Below, piece after piece: positions 26,762-34,795 of a stretch of 64,000 nt of DNA (the stretch's first letter is position 1; every line of letters starts with the position of its first letter). A model generated the notes under the pieces. The model saw nothing but the letters and a program-made list of their open reading frames with translations, was not told the origin of the DNA and searched no databases. Position numbers and translations under genes: made by a program. Source of the stretch: Lelliottia sp. WAP21 (GTDB lineage Bacteria > Pseudomonadota > Gammaproteobacteria > Enterobacterales > Enterobacteriaceae); contig NZ_JAIWPG020000003.1 in the NCBI RefSeq assembly GCF_020532665.2, forward strand, positions 186,001 through 250,000. Direction: 5' to 3'.

Positions 26762-28159
26762 ATGATGAATCAAAAAATTATCGCTGTAACGGCTTGTCCT
26801 ACAGGGATCGCACACACGTTTATGGCGGCAAGTAAAATTATTGCATGGGCAAAAGAGCATAATATTGAGGTCAAGGTCGAAACGCAGGGCAGCGACGGCG
26901 TAAAAAACAGATTAACGAAACAGGATATTGCCTCCGCCACGGCCATTATTCTTGCAACCGACGTTCCCATTCAGGATGCAGAACGTTTTGAACACGTTCC
27001 TCACCTTCAGACCCGCACGCAGGAGCTGATTAAAAATACCGACCGCTACCTGCGTCAGGCGCTGGCCATGCAGAAAAACGTCACAACTGTGGCGGACGAA
27101 GACGCCATTCAGCGTTCGGCTTACCAGATTTTTATCGGCCATATCATGGCGGCCATCAGCTATATGTTACCGGTCGTGGTGATGGGCGGCCTGATGATGG
27201 CGACGGCCAAAATTACCGGGCAGTTTATTAACATTGAGCATTCGCCGTTCAGCGTGCTGGATAAAATGGGCTTTATGACCATCAAGTTCATGTACCCGGT
27301 CTTTGCGATGTATCTGGCCTTTTCCATTGCCGGTAAACCGGCGCTGATCCCCGGACTGATCGGCGGCATCATGTCAGATGAGGTCTACAAACGCTTCTTT
27401 GATATTGAAGGCTTTATGCCCTCCGGCTTTTTCGGCGCAATTGGCATCGGCTTTTTTGTCGGCTATCTGGTGCGCTGGCTGAATGATGCGATTCACGTCC
27501 GACAGCAGCTTACCACCCTTAAAACCATGCTGGTCGTTCCGCTGATCACCGGTATTACGCTGGTGATGGTAATGGAATATCTGATCAACCCGATTTTTGG
27601 TTCGCTTAATCAGCTGATGGTGGTCTTTTTTACCTCGGCGGGTGATACCGGACGCGGTTTCTATTCAGCCATGATCGCCGCGGGTACCGCGTTCGATCTC
27701 GGCGGCCCGGTCAACAAGGCGGCAGGATCGGTCGCGCTCGGCCTGAACGGCATGAGCGAGACATTTGATTTAACCGCCCGCGAGCTCTCCATCGTTATTC
27801 CTTCTATTGGGGTAGGCCTCGCCGCGTTCCTGAATGGGCGTTTTGGCCTGCCGGATGTGTTCAGCCGTGAAGAGAAAACCGTTGGCAGCACTTCGTTATT
27901 ACTGGGCTTTATCGGTATTTCAGAAGGCGCTATCCCGTTCATCCTGAAAAACCCACGCCTGATCCCCGTGTTCATGACAGGAGCCGTCGCGGGTGCGCTG
28001 GTGGCGATTGCCCTCGGCGTGAAGCAGACGTTGCCCCTGCCGGCTATCTGGGGCTGGCCGCTGGCGACCAATGTGGTCGGGTACCTGGCAAGCGTCTTTA
28101 TTGGCGCACTGATTTGCGCCCTGGGCGTGCTTTATCTCAGCCCAAAGAATGCCAGATAA
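26762..28159 (+). CDS. PTS fructose/mannosylglycerate-type EIIBC component
   Basis: 465 residues. EIIB of the fructose class at residues 1-100 with the phospho-cysteine in TACPTGIAHTFMA (Cys12), then an EIIC domain with eight to ten membrane helices beginning near residue 125 (AYQIFIGHIMAAISYMLPVV). It has no EIIA part; that is a separate gene at the end of the operon. In the nearest E. coli analogue, MngA, the three parts are one chain that imports 2-O-alpha-mannosyl-D-glycerate. I infer import of an alpha-mannoside. mngB-like gene follows after 10 bp. Confidence 0.92.
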   Translation: MMNQKIIAVTACPTGIAHTFMAASKIIAWAKEHNIEVKVETQGSDGVKNRLTKQDIASATAIILATDVPIQDAERFEHVPHLQTRTQELIKNTDRYLRQALAMQKNVTTVADEDAIQRSAYQIFIGHIMAAISYMLPVVVMGGLMMATAKITGQFINIEHSPFSVLDKMGFMTIKFMYPVFAMYLAFSIAGKPALIPGLIGGIMSDEVYKRFFDIEGFMPSGFFGAIGIGFFVGYLVRWLNDAIHVRQQLTTLKTMLVVPLITGITLVMVMEYLINPIFGSLNQLMVVFFTSAGDTGRGFYSAMIAAGTAFDLGGPVNKAAGSVALGLNGMSETFDLTARELSIVIPSIGVGLAAFLNGRFGLPDVFSREEKTVGSTSLLLGFIGISEGAIPFILKNPRLIPVFMTGAVAGALVAIALGVKQTLPLPAIWGWPLATNVVGYLASVFIGALICALGVLYLSPKNAR

Positions 28160-28169
28160 GGAGAGCGCA

Positions 28170-30767
28170 ATGAGCCAGATCCACGTCATAGCCCATACCC
28201 ACTGGGATCAGGAGTGGTATTTCACCCGCCAGGACAGCATGGTGCTGGCGTCATACAACTTTGCGGAGGTCATCGAGACGCTGGAGCAGGACCCGGCCTG
28301 GCAGTGCTATCACCTTGACGGGCAGATGGCGGTGGTGGATGACTTTCTCGCCATCAATCCCGATTACCGGCCCCGGCTGGAAAAACTGGTCAGGGAGAAA
28401 AGAGTGTTTGTCGGCCCGTGGTTCACCCAGACGGATACCTACAATGTTCACGGCGAATCGATTATCCGCAACCTCAAGTACGGCATCTTCGCCGCTCGGG
28501 CGCTGGGGCATGCCATGCAGATCGGTTATCTGCCGGATACCTTTGGCCATAATGCGCAGATGCCCACGATTTTGCAGGGCTGCAATATCGATAACATCGT
28601 TTTCTGGCGCGGTATCGACCACGACACTCAGGCCAAAAACAGCCAGTTTCTCTGGCGCGCGCCGTCAGGTGCAACCATCATCGCCTGTGCAATGGCGCTG
28701 GGGTATGGTGCGGCCAAGAACATGCGCGCGGAGGCCAGCCATCTGCACGGCAAGATCTACCCGATAGTGGATCTGCTGCGTTCACGGTCGCAGATTGACG
28801 ACCTGCTCCTGCCCTGCGGCGGCGATCAGGTGAGCATCGACCCGGCGCTGCCGCATATCCTGCAAGCTGCCAGCGCGTACTCTCCCACGCAGGACCGTTA
28901 CGTCCTCAGCTCACTGGAGCAGTACGTCGCACTGCTGCGCACAAAACGGGAACAACTGGCGTTATGGGAAGGTGAGCTGAAATCGCCGCGCTATACCCGC
29001 ATTCACAAAACGATCGGGTCTGTGCGTTACGATATCAAAAAGAAAAATGCCGACATTGAGCAGTTTATTCTACGACAGCTGGAGCCCACCATCGCCATGG
29101 CGCGTCATCAGGGCATTCCGGTCACGCTCCCGATCGTGGACACCCTCTGGAAGAAGCTTCTGCGAAGCCATGCCCACGACTCCATGGGCGGCTGCAACAG
29201 CGATGCCACTAACCGCGATATTCTTCATCGACTCGAGCAGACAGAGCAGCTTTGTCACAGCCTGTGGAATCTGGTGGTGAAGTCACTGGCCGCCGCATGC
29301 TGTCAGGAGGGTGACCTGCTCATTTTCAACCCGCTGGCCACCCCGACCCGCTGCGTGATCCACACCACCCTGTACAGTCGGGCCGACAATATCACCCTGA
29401 CGTATCGGGGCCAACCACTGCCCTTCGACGTTCTGGAACGCGAGACGTTACCCGGAGGAACGGCCATCTCCCTCACCTGTGAGGGCGAACGCGAAACACA
29501 TCTTCCGCCTTATTTCCGCTGGCATGTTGTTCTGCAGACGCCTCTCCTGCCGCCGGTGGGCTATATCACCGTCAACGTAACAGACACACCGGCTCCGTTT
29601 GCCAGGACCCGCGCCGCGAAAGGAGAGGCGATAGAGAATACGGTTTATCGACTGACGCTGGAGGCCGGTACGCTGGTGCTTGAAGACAAGCGCAACGCCA
29701 GGCGCATCACGTCGTTATTCAGTCTTGAAGACTGCGCGGATGCCGGAGACAGCTATGATTTCTCGCCGCTCGCGGGTGATGAACCGACGCGCTGCGCGCA
29801 TTTCACGCTGATCGACTGCAGCAAAACCCCTCTTTGCCAAACGATGGTGCTTGAGGCGGTCATGTCGCTGCCGCCGGATCTCGCTGGACGCCGGGAAAAT
29901 ACCCGCACGCCGTTATCAATGCGCATAGTGTGCGAATTACGTCACGACGATCCGAATCTGCATGTTGATAGCTCGCTGGTAAACAGCCACTGCGATCACC
30001 GGCTGCGTTTACTGATCAACAGCGATATTTGCACCCGTCACTCCCTCGCCTCGCAGCCGTTCTCAATAATCGAGCGCGAAACGGGGTACGACGATACCCA
30101 CTGGCAGGAGCGCTATCGTGAGAAGCCCGTGGATATCGAAACCAGCGAGGGCATTATCGCTATCGCGCAAGCGGGCAAAGCGCTGGTCGTGAATAGCCGC
30201 GGCATGAAAGAGTTTCAGGTTATTGGACGCGATCCGGCAGTCATTGCCCTGACCTTATTCAAATCAACCGGCGTACTGGGGCGCAGCGATCTTGACTGGC
30301 GACCTGGCCGGGCGTCTGGCATTAACAATACGGTGGTCGATACGCCCGATGCGCAGCTGCTCAAACCTCTGCACTTTTCCTTCACCGTGGCGCTGGCCGA
30401 TAACGCAGACCATCTGACGCTGCGCCAGCTGGAGAATCAGGCGACGGGTTACCCCTTCACCTATCAACGGCAAACGCTGCATACCCTCGATAACCGGCTT
30501 GAGCGTTTTTCGCTGCGCCTGCCCGAACGCACGCTACCGGCAGAATTTTCGTTATTCGCCTTACCGGAACCGCTCGTTCTTTCTGCCCTGCCTCATGCGC
30601 AACGATCGCCTGGCACGATCGCGCGCGTGTTCAACGCCGGGACGCAGCCTGTCCCTGTTCCGACTGACCTGGCAGAGCGTCCCCAGCTCAATTATCTGGA
30701 AGAACACGTGCCATCGGTGACGATGATCCCCCCTTCTGCGACCTGTGATTTTTTGATTGAGGCTTAA
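28170..30767 (+). CDS. GH38 alpha-mannosidase (MngB-like)
   Basis: 865 residues from the ATG at 28170 (GGAG five bases upstream); the seven extra upstream codons overlap the EIIBC end. GH38 features are intact: zinc ligands in HTHWDQEW (His9, His11 region, Asp13), nucleophile Asp123 in GYLPDTFGHN, and SHAHDSMGGCNSDATNR near residue 330. Length and domain layout (catalytic, helical bundle, beta-sandwich tail) equal E. coli MngB, which cleaves 6-phospho-mannosyl-glycerate after PTS uptake. Similarity to MngB is clear but not close, so the true substrate could be another phosphorylated alpha-mannoside. Confidence 0.9.
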   Translation: MSQIHVIAHTHWDQEWYFTRQDSMVLASYNFAEVIETLEQDPAWQCYHLDGQMAVVDDFLAINPDYRPRLEKLVREKRVFVGPWFTQTDTYNVHGESIIRNLKYGIFAARALGHAMQIGYLPDTFGHNAQMPTILQGCNIDNIVFWRGIDHDTQAKNSQFLWRAPSGATIIACAMALGYGAAKNMRAEASHLHGKIYPIVDLLRSRSQIDDLLLPCGGDQVSIDPALPHILQAASAYSPTQDRYVLSSLEQYVALLRTKREQLALWEGELKSPRYTRIHKTIGSVRYDIKKKNADIEQFILRQLEPTIAMARHQGIPVTLPIVDTLWKKLLRSHAHDSMGGCNSDATNRDILHRLEQTEQLCHSLWNLVVKSLAAACCQEGDLLIFNPLATPTRCVIHTTLYSRADNITLTYRGQPLPFDVLERETLPGGTAISLTCEGERETHLPPYFRWHVVLQTPLLPPVGYITVNVTDTPAPFARTRAAKGEAIENTVYRLTLEAGTLVLEDKRNARRITSLFSLEDCADAGDSYDFSPLAGDEPTRCAHFTLIDCSKTPLCQTMVLEAVMSLPPDLAGRRENTRTPLSMRIVCELRHDDPNLHVDSSLVNSHCDHRLRLLINSDICTRHSLASQPFSIIERETGYDDTHWQERYREKPVDIETSEGIIAIAQAGKALVVNSRGMKEFQVIGRDPAVIALTLFKSTGVLGRSDLDWRPGRASGINNTVVDTPDAQLLKPLHFSFTVALADNADHLTLRQLENQATGYPFTYQRQTLHTLDNRLERFSLRLPERTLPAEFSLFALPEPLVLSALPHAQRSPGTIARVFNAGTQPVPVPTDLAERPQLNYLEEHVPSVTMIPPSATCDFLIEA

Positions 30768-30768
30768 C

Positions 30769-31341
30769 ATGAACTTGCTTGATCTCACGCACCCCGAACT
30801 GGTGTTTATTAACCCACCCTGCCGCACGCCTGAAGCGCTGATCCGCTGGCTCTCCGAACCGCTTGTCGGGCGAAACGTCATCACCGATAAAGACGCCTTT
30901 ATCAAGAGCGTCTTACACCGCGAAAGTGAAGGTCCCACCGCGCTGGGCGAAGCGCTGGCCGTTCCGCACGGTAAATCAGACGCGGTGCAGCAGGCGGCGT
31001 TTTGCCTGGCACTTTTTGATGAGCCGGTTATCTGGCCGGGGCTGGAAGGTGATGAAGCGGTCAGGATGGTTTTTCTGCTCGCCATCCCACACGCCGAGGC
31101 CGGCAGTACGCATATGCAACTGCTGACGACGCTGACCAGTTCGCTGGCGGAAGAGCACGTGCGTAACGCGCTTCTGGCGGCGCGCACCGGCGAAGAAGCG
31201 CTGTCCGCGTTGCGCAGAGAAACGCCACAAAACGCGGACGCCGAACCCGGGCGCTCACTTGTTATCCCGCTGATACTGGGGAGTATTGCGGCGGCAGCCT
31301 TTCTCCAAGCCGGACTGAACTGGGCATGCGGGGTGAGTTAA
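30769..31341 (+). CDS. PTS fructose-type EIIA with a hydrophobic C-terminal tail
   Basis: 190 residues from the ATG at 30769 (GAGG eight bases upstream, stop of the mannosidase just before). The EIIA domain covers residues 1-145 with the phospho-histidine His67 in ALAVPHGKS. A linker rich in acidic residues follows, and the last 25 residues (SLVIPLILGSIAAAAFLQAG ...) form a likely membrane helix. Free EIIA proteins normally lack such a tail, so it may dock on the membrane near the EIIBC partner. It completes the transport chain of the mannoside system. Confidence 0.87.
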   Translation: MNLLDLTHPELVFINPPCRTPEALIRWLSEPLVGRNVITDKDAFIKSVLHRESEGPTALGEALAVPHGKSDAVQQAAFCLALFDEPVIWPGLEGDEAVRMVFLLAIPHAEAGSTHMQLLTTLTSSLAEEHVRNALLAARTGEEALSALRRETPQNADAEPGRSLVIPLILGSIAAAAFLQAGLNWACGVS

Positions 31342-31492
31342 CCGACTGGCGCTCGGCACATGCTGCTGAGCGCTTGTTTTTGTTTAATAATTAATCAGAA
31401 TTTTCACTCTCGTCTTTACAAACGCTGAAATGCCCGTCGTTTGTACTCTCGCTTTTTTACTTTGTTCTGAATCAAATAAATCGCAAACAAGT

Positions 31493-31549
31493 TTGATGCA
31501 AATCACTACATATAGACCTTAAAATGCACGCCGACCCAATATCTTGTAT
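31493..31549 (+). promoter_or_regulatory. FNR site and two NrdR-box candidates upstream of nrdD
   Basis: TTGAT-GCAA-ATCAC (31493-31506) matches the FNR consensus TTGAT-N4-ATCAA in nine of ten positions. Two AT-rich boxes, TCACTACATATAGACC (31503-31518) and ACCCAATATCTTGTAT (31534-31549), begin 31 bp apart, three helical turns, as NrdR boxes do; the first overlaps the FNR site. A -10-like TAAAAT is at 31520-31525. Confidence 0.6.
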
Positions 31550-31598
31550 TTTTCGTCTATTATTCCAACAAGACAACGGCGATGACGCTGGCCGGAAT

Positions 31599-31685
31599 TG
31601 TGGATAACACGGGTCGAAAACGAGGGAAGTGGCTGGGTTATTTGAAAATCTCACCTGCATCTGTTTCCCCCGCCTCTGTGGATAA
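31599..31685 (-). promoter_or_regulatory. Two perfect DnaA boxes in the nrdD leader
   Basis: TGTGGATAA at 31599-31607 and at 31677-31685 is the complement of the consensus DnaA box TTATCCACA. Both have the same orientation and stand 78 bp apart; the second is about 20 bp before the nrdD start. Confidence 0.65.
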
Positions 31686-31705
31686 CCTGTTTGAATGGAG
31701 TGATC

Positions 31706-33844
31706 ATGACACCGCATGTGATGAAACGAGATGGCTGCAAAGTGCCATTTAAGTCAGAGCGCATCAAAGAAGCGATTTTGCGTGCAGCTAAAGCAGCGGG
31801 AGTCGATGACGCAGATTACTGCGCCACCGTCGCAGAAATCGTTAGCAGCCAGATGAATGAGCACAGCCAGGTGGATATCAATGATATCCAGACGGCAGTC
31901 GAAAACCAGCTGATGTCTGGCCCGTACAAACAACTGGCGCGTGCCTATATCGAATATCGCCACGACCGCGATATCCAGCGCGAAAAGCGCGGACGCCTGA
32001 ATCAGGAAATTCGCGGCCTGGTCGAGCAGACCAACTCGGCGCTGCTCAATGAAAACGCCAATAAAGACAGCAAAGTGATCCCCACCCAGCGCGATCTGCT
32101 GGCCGGTATCGTCGCCAAACACTATGCCCGTCAGCATTTGCTGCCGCGCGACGTGGTGCAGGCGCATGAACGCGGTGAAATTCACTACCACGACCTGGAC
32201 TACTCGCCGTTCTTCCCGATGTTCAACTGTATGTTGATCGACCTGAAAGGGATGCTGACCCAGGGCTTTAAAATGGGCAACGCCGAGATTGAACCCCCGA
32301 AATCGATCTCTACCGCCACGGCGGTCACCGCGCAGATTATCGCGCAGGTTGCGAGCCACATATACGGCGGCACCACCATTAACCGTATTGACGAAGTGCT
32401 GGCTCCGTTCGTGACCGAAAGCTTTAACAAACACCGTAAGGTCGCGCAGGAGTGGCAGATCCCTGACGCCGACGAGTATGCCCGTTCGCGCACCGAGAAA
32501 GAGTGTTATGACGCGTTCCAGTCTCTGGAATATGAGGTGAACACCCTGCATACCGCCAACGGTCAGACGCCGTTTGTCACCTTCGGTTTTGGTCTGGGCA
32601 CCAGCTGGGAATCGCGTCTGATCCAGCAATCCATTCTGCGCAACCGTATCTCTGGCCTGGGCAAAAACCGTAAAACCGCCGTGTTCCCGAAACTGGTTTT
32701 CGCCATTCGCGACGGTCTGAACCACAAACCTGGCGATGCGAACTACGACATCAAACAGCTGGCGCTGGAGTGCGCGAGCAAGCGCATGTACCCGGATATC
32801 CTCAACTACGATCAGGTGGTGAAAGTCACCGGCTCGTTTAAAACCCCGATGGGTTGCCGCAGCTTCCTGGGCGTGTACGAGGATGAAAACGGTGAGCAGA
32901 TCCACGACGGACGTAACAATCTGGGCGTCATCAGCCTGAACCTGCCGCGCATCGCGCTGGAAGCGAAAGGGGATGAAGCCGCATTCTGGACATTGCTGGA
33001 CGAACGTCTGGTGTTAGCGCGTAAAGCGCTGATGACGCGTATCGCCCGCCTGGAAGGGGTGAAAGCCCGCGTAGCGCCCATTCTCTATATGGAAGGGGCC
33101 TGCGGCGTGCGTCTGAACGCAGACGATGATGTGTCGGAAATCTTTAAAAACGGTCGTGCCTCGATTTCGCTGGGCTATATCGGCATCCATGAAACCATAA
33201 ACGCCCTCTTCGGCGATCGGCACGTTTACGACAGCGACGCGCTGCGCGCGAAAGGCGTGGCGATTGTTCAGCGTCTGCGTGATGCGGTTGACCAGTGGAA
33301 AGATGAAACTGGCTACGGCTTTAGCCTGTACAGCACCCCAAGCGAAAACCTGTGCGATCGTTTCTGCCGTCTGGACACCGCCGAGTTTGGCGTAGTGAAT
33401 GGCGTGACCGACAAAGGTTACTACACCAACAGTTTCCACCTCGACGTGGAGAAAAAGGTGAACCCGTACGACAAGATCGACTTCGAAGCAGCTTACCCGC
33501 CAGTCGCGAGCGGCGGCTTCATTTGCTACGGCGAATACCCGAACATCCAGCATAACCTGAAGGCGCTGGAAGACGTGTGGGATTACAGCTATCAGCATGT
33601 GCCGTACTACGGCACCAATACGCCGATTGACGAGTGTTACGAGTGCGGCTTTACCGGTGAGTTTGAGTGCACCAGCAAAGGTTTTACCTGCCCGAAATGC
33701 GGTAACCACGATGCGGCTCGCGTCTCCGTGACCCGCCGCGTGTGTGGGTATCTCGGCAGCCCGGATGCGCGTCCGTTTAACGCCGGTAAGCAGGAAGAGG
33801 TTAAGCGCCGCGTGAAACATTTGGGGAATGGGCAGATCGGTTAA
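31706..33844 (+). CDS. nrdD: Anaerobic ribonucleoside-triphosphate reductase, large subunit
   Basis: 712 residues from the ATG at 31706 (GGAG five bases upstream), equal to E. coli; five codons before it are not used there. Class III enzyme that reduces NTPs to dNTPs without oxygen by a glycyl radical. The N-terminal ATP-cone (about 1-95), the catalytic barrel, a zinc site of four cysteines near the C-terminus (CYECGF ... CPKCGN) and the glycyl-radical motif RRVCGYLGSPDARPFNAGK with Gly681 are all intact. NrdG, its activase, follows after a repeat array. Confidence 0.98.
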   Translation: MTPHVMKRDGCKVPFKSERIKEAILRAAKAAGVDDADYCATVAEIVSSQMNEHSQVDINDIQTAVENQLMSGPYKQLARAYIEYRHDRDIQREKRGRLNQEIRGLVEQTNSALLNENANKDSKVIPTQRDLLAGIVAKHYARQHLLPRDVVQAHERGEIHYHDLDYSPFFPMFNCMLIDLKGMLTQGFKMGNAEIEPPKSISTATAVTAQIIAQVASHIYGGTTINRIDEVLAPFVTESFNKHRKVAQEWQIPDADEYARSRTEKECYDAFQSLEYEVNTLHTANGQTPFVTFGFGLGTSWESRLIQQSILRNRISGLGKNRKTAVFPKLVFAIRDGLNHKPGDANYDIKQLALECASKRMYPDILNYDQVVKVTGSFKTPMGCRSFLGVYEDENGEQIHDGRNNLGVISLNLPRIALEAKGDEAAFWTLLDERLVLARKALMTRIARLEGVKARVAPILYMEGACGVRLNADDDVSEIFKNGRASISLGYIGIHETINALFGDRHVYDSDALRAKGVAIVQRLRDAVDQWKDETGYGFSLYSTPSENLCDRFCRLDTAEFGVVNGVTDKGYYTNSFHLDVEKKVNPYDKIDFEAAYPPVASGGFICYGEYPNIQHNLKALEDVWDYSYQHVPYYGTNTPIDECYECGFTGEFECTSKGFTCPKCGNHDAARVSVTRRVCGYLGSPDARPFNAGKQEEVKRRVKHLGNGQIG

Positions 33845-33861
33845 GGCATTCACCGGTTTTT

Positions 33862-34268
33862 CCCCTCACCCTACCCCTCTCCCTCAGGGAGAGGGAACCG
33901 ATCGAGCACCTTGTCGCGCATGGCATCCGTTTTCTCCCTCAGGGAGAGGGAACCGGACGAGCACCTTGTCGCGCATGGCATCCGTTTTCTCCCTCAGGGA
34001 GAGGAAACCGGACGAGCACCTTGTCGCGCATGGCGTCCGTTTACTCCCTCAGGTAGAGGGAACCGATCGAGCACCTTGTCGCGCATGGCGTCCGTTTTCT
34101 CCTTCAGGGAGAGGGAACCGGATGAGCACCTTGTCACACATGGCGGCCGTTTTCTCCTTCAGGGAGAGGGAACCGGACGAGCACCTTGTCGCACATGGCG
34201 GCCGCTTTCTCCCTGCCGGGAACGGTAACCCTTCCCCCTCTCCCTGTGGGAGAGGGCTGGGGTGAGGG
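33862..34268. repeat. REP-like element expanded by six 55-bp units inside nrdDG
   Basis: Outer arms CCCCTCACCCTACCCC (33862) and GGCTGGGGTGAGGGC (to 34269). Between them AGGGAGAGGGAACCG begins at 33886, 33941, 33996, 34051, 34106 and 34161, an exact 55-bp period; each unit contains GAGCACCTTGTCGCGCATGG and TCCGTTTTCTCC. The copies differ by only a few bases, which indicates recent expansion. Reading frames across it are artefacts. Confidence 0.92.
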
Positions 34269-34300
34269 CAACAGCGCGCACACACTCTGGACATCTTCTT

Positions 34301-34765
34301 ATGCGATATCATCAATACTACCCCGTCGACATCGTCAACGGCCCCGGCACCCGCTGCACCCTGTTTGTTTCAGGCTGCGTTCATGAATGCCCCGGCTGCT
34401 ATAACAAAAGCACCTGGCGCCTGAATTCCGGTCTACCGTTCACCGCGGAAATGGAACAGCGGATCATCAACGATCTCAACGACACGCGCATTCCCCGCCA
34501 GGGGATTTCTCTCTCCGGTGGCGATCCGCTTCATCCGCAAAACGTGCCGACAATCCTGAATCTGATCAAACGTATTCACCGCGAATGTGCAGGAAAGGAT
34601 ATCTGGATCTGGACAGGCTATACGCTGGATGAACTGAATGCTGAGCAGAGGGAAGTGGTTGATTTGATTAACGTGCTGGTCGACGGTAAGTTCGTTCAGG
34701 ATTTAAAAGATCCTGCGCTGATCTGGCGCGGCAGCAGCAACCAGGTTGTGCATCATTTGCGATGA
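34301..34765 (+). CDS. nrdG: Anaerobic ribonucleotide reductase-activating protein (radical SAM)
   Basis: 154 residues from the ATG at 34301 (MRYHQYYPVDIVNGPGTR), the same as E. coli; an upstream in-frame GTG lies in the repeat. The radical SAM cluster motif is CVHECPGCY, followed by SLSGGDPLHP, which binds SAM. It makes the 5'-deoxyadenosyl radical that forms the glycyl radical of NrdD. No clear Shine-Dalgarno sequence precedes this ATG (only TCTGGA at distance), so translation may be weak or coupled. Confidence 0.96.
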   Translation: MRYHQYYPVDIVNGPGTRCTLFVSGCVHECPGCYNKSTWRLNSGLPFTAEMEQRIINDLNDTRIPRQGISLSGGDPLHPQNVPTILNLIKRIHRECAGKDIWIWTGYTLDELNAEQREVVDLINVLVDGKFVQDLKDPALIWRGSSNQVVHHLR

Positions 34766-34770
34766 TCCAG

Positions 34771-34790
34771 GGTGGATATCGCTATCCACC
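34771..34790. terminator. Hairpin between nrdG and the PRD regulator gene
   Basis: Perfect stem GGTGGATA / TATCCACC with a TCGC loop between two convergent genes. There is only a weak T-rich tail, so it is a possible two-way terminator. Confidence 0.6.
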
Positions 34791-34795
34791 TCTCT

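Noticed and set aside
33886-34215. Regular 55-bp repeats as a CRISPR array
   Set aside because: The whole unit is repeated; there are no unique spacers of constant length and no cas genes.
33828-34265. Open frames of 105-145 codons through the 55-bp repeats
   Set aside because: They are made only of the repeated unit, with no start signal and the composition of the array; the 55-bp period keeps shifting frames open.
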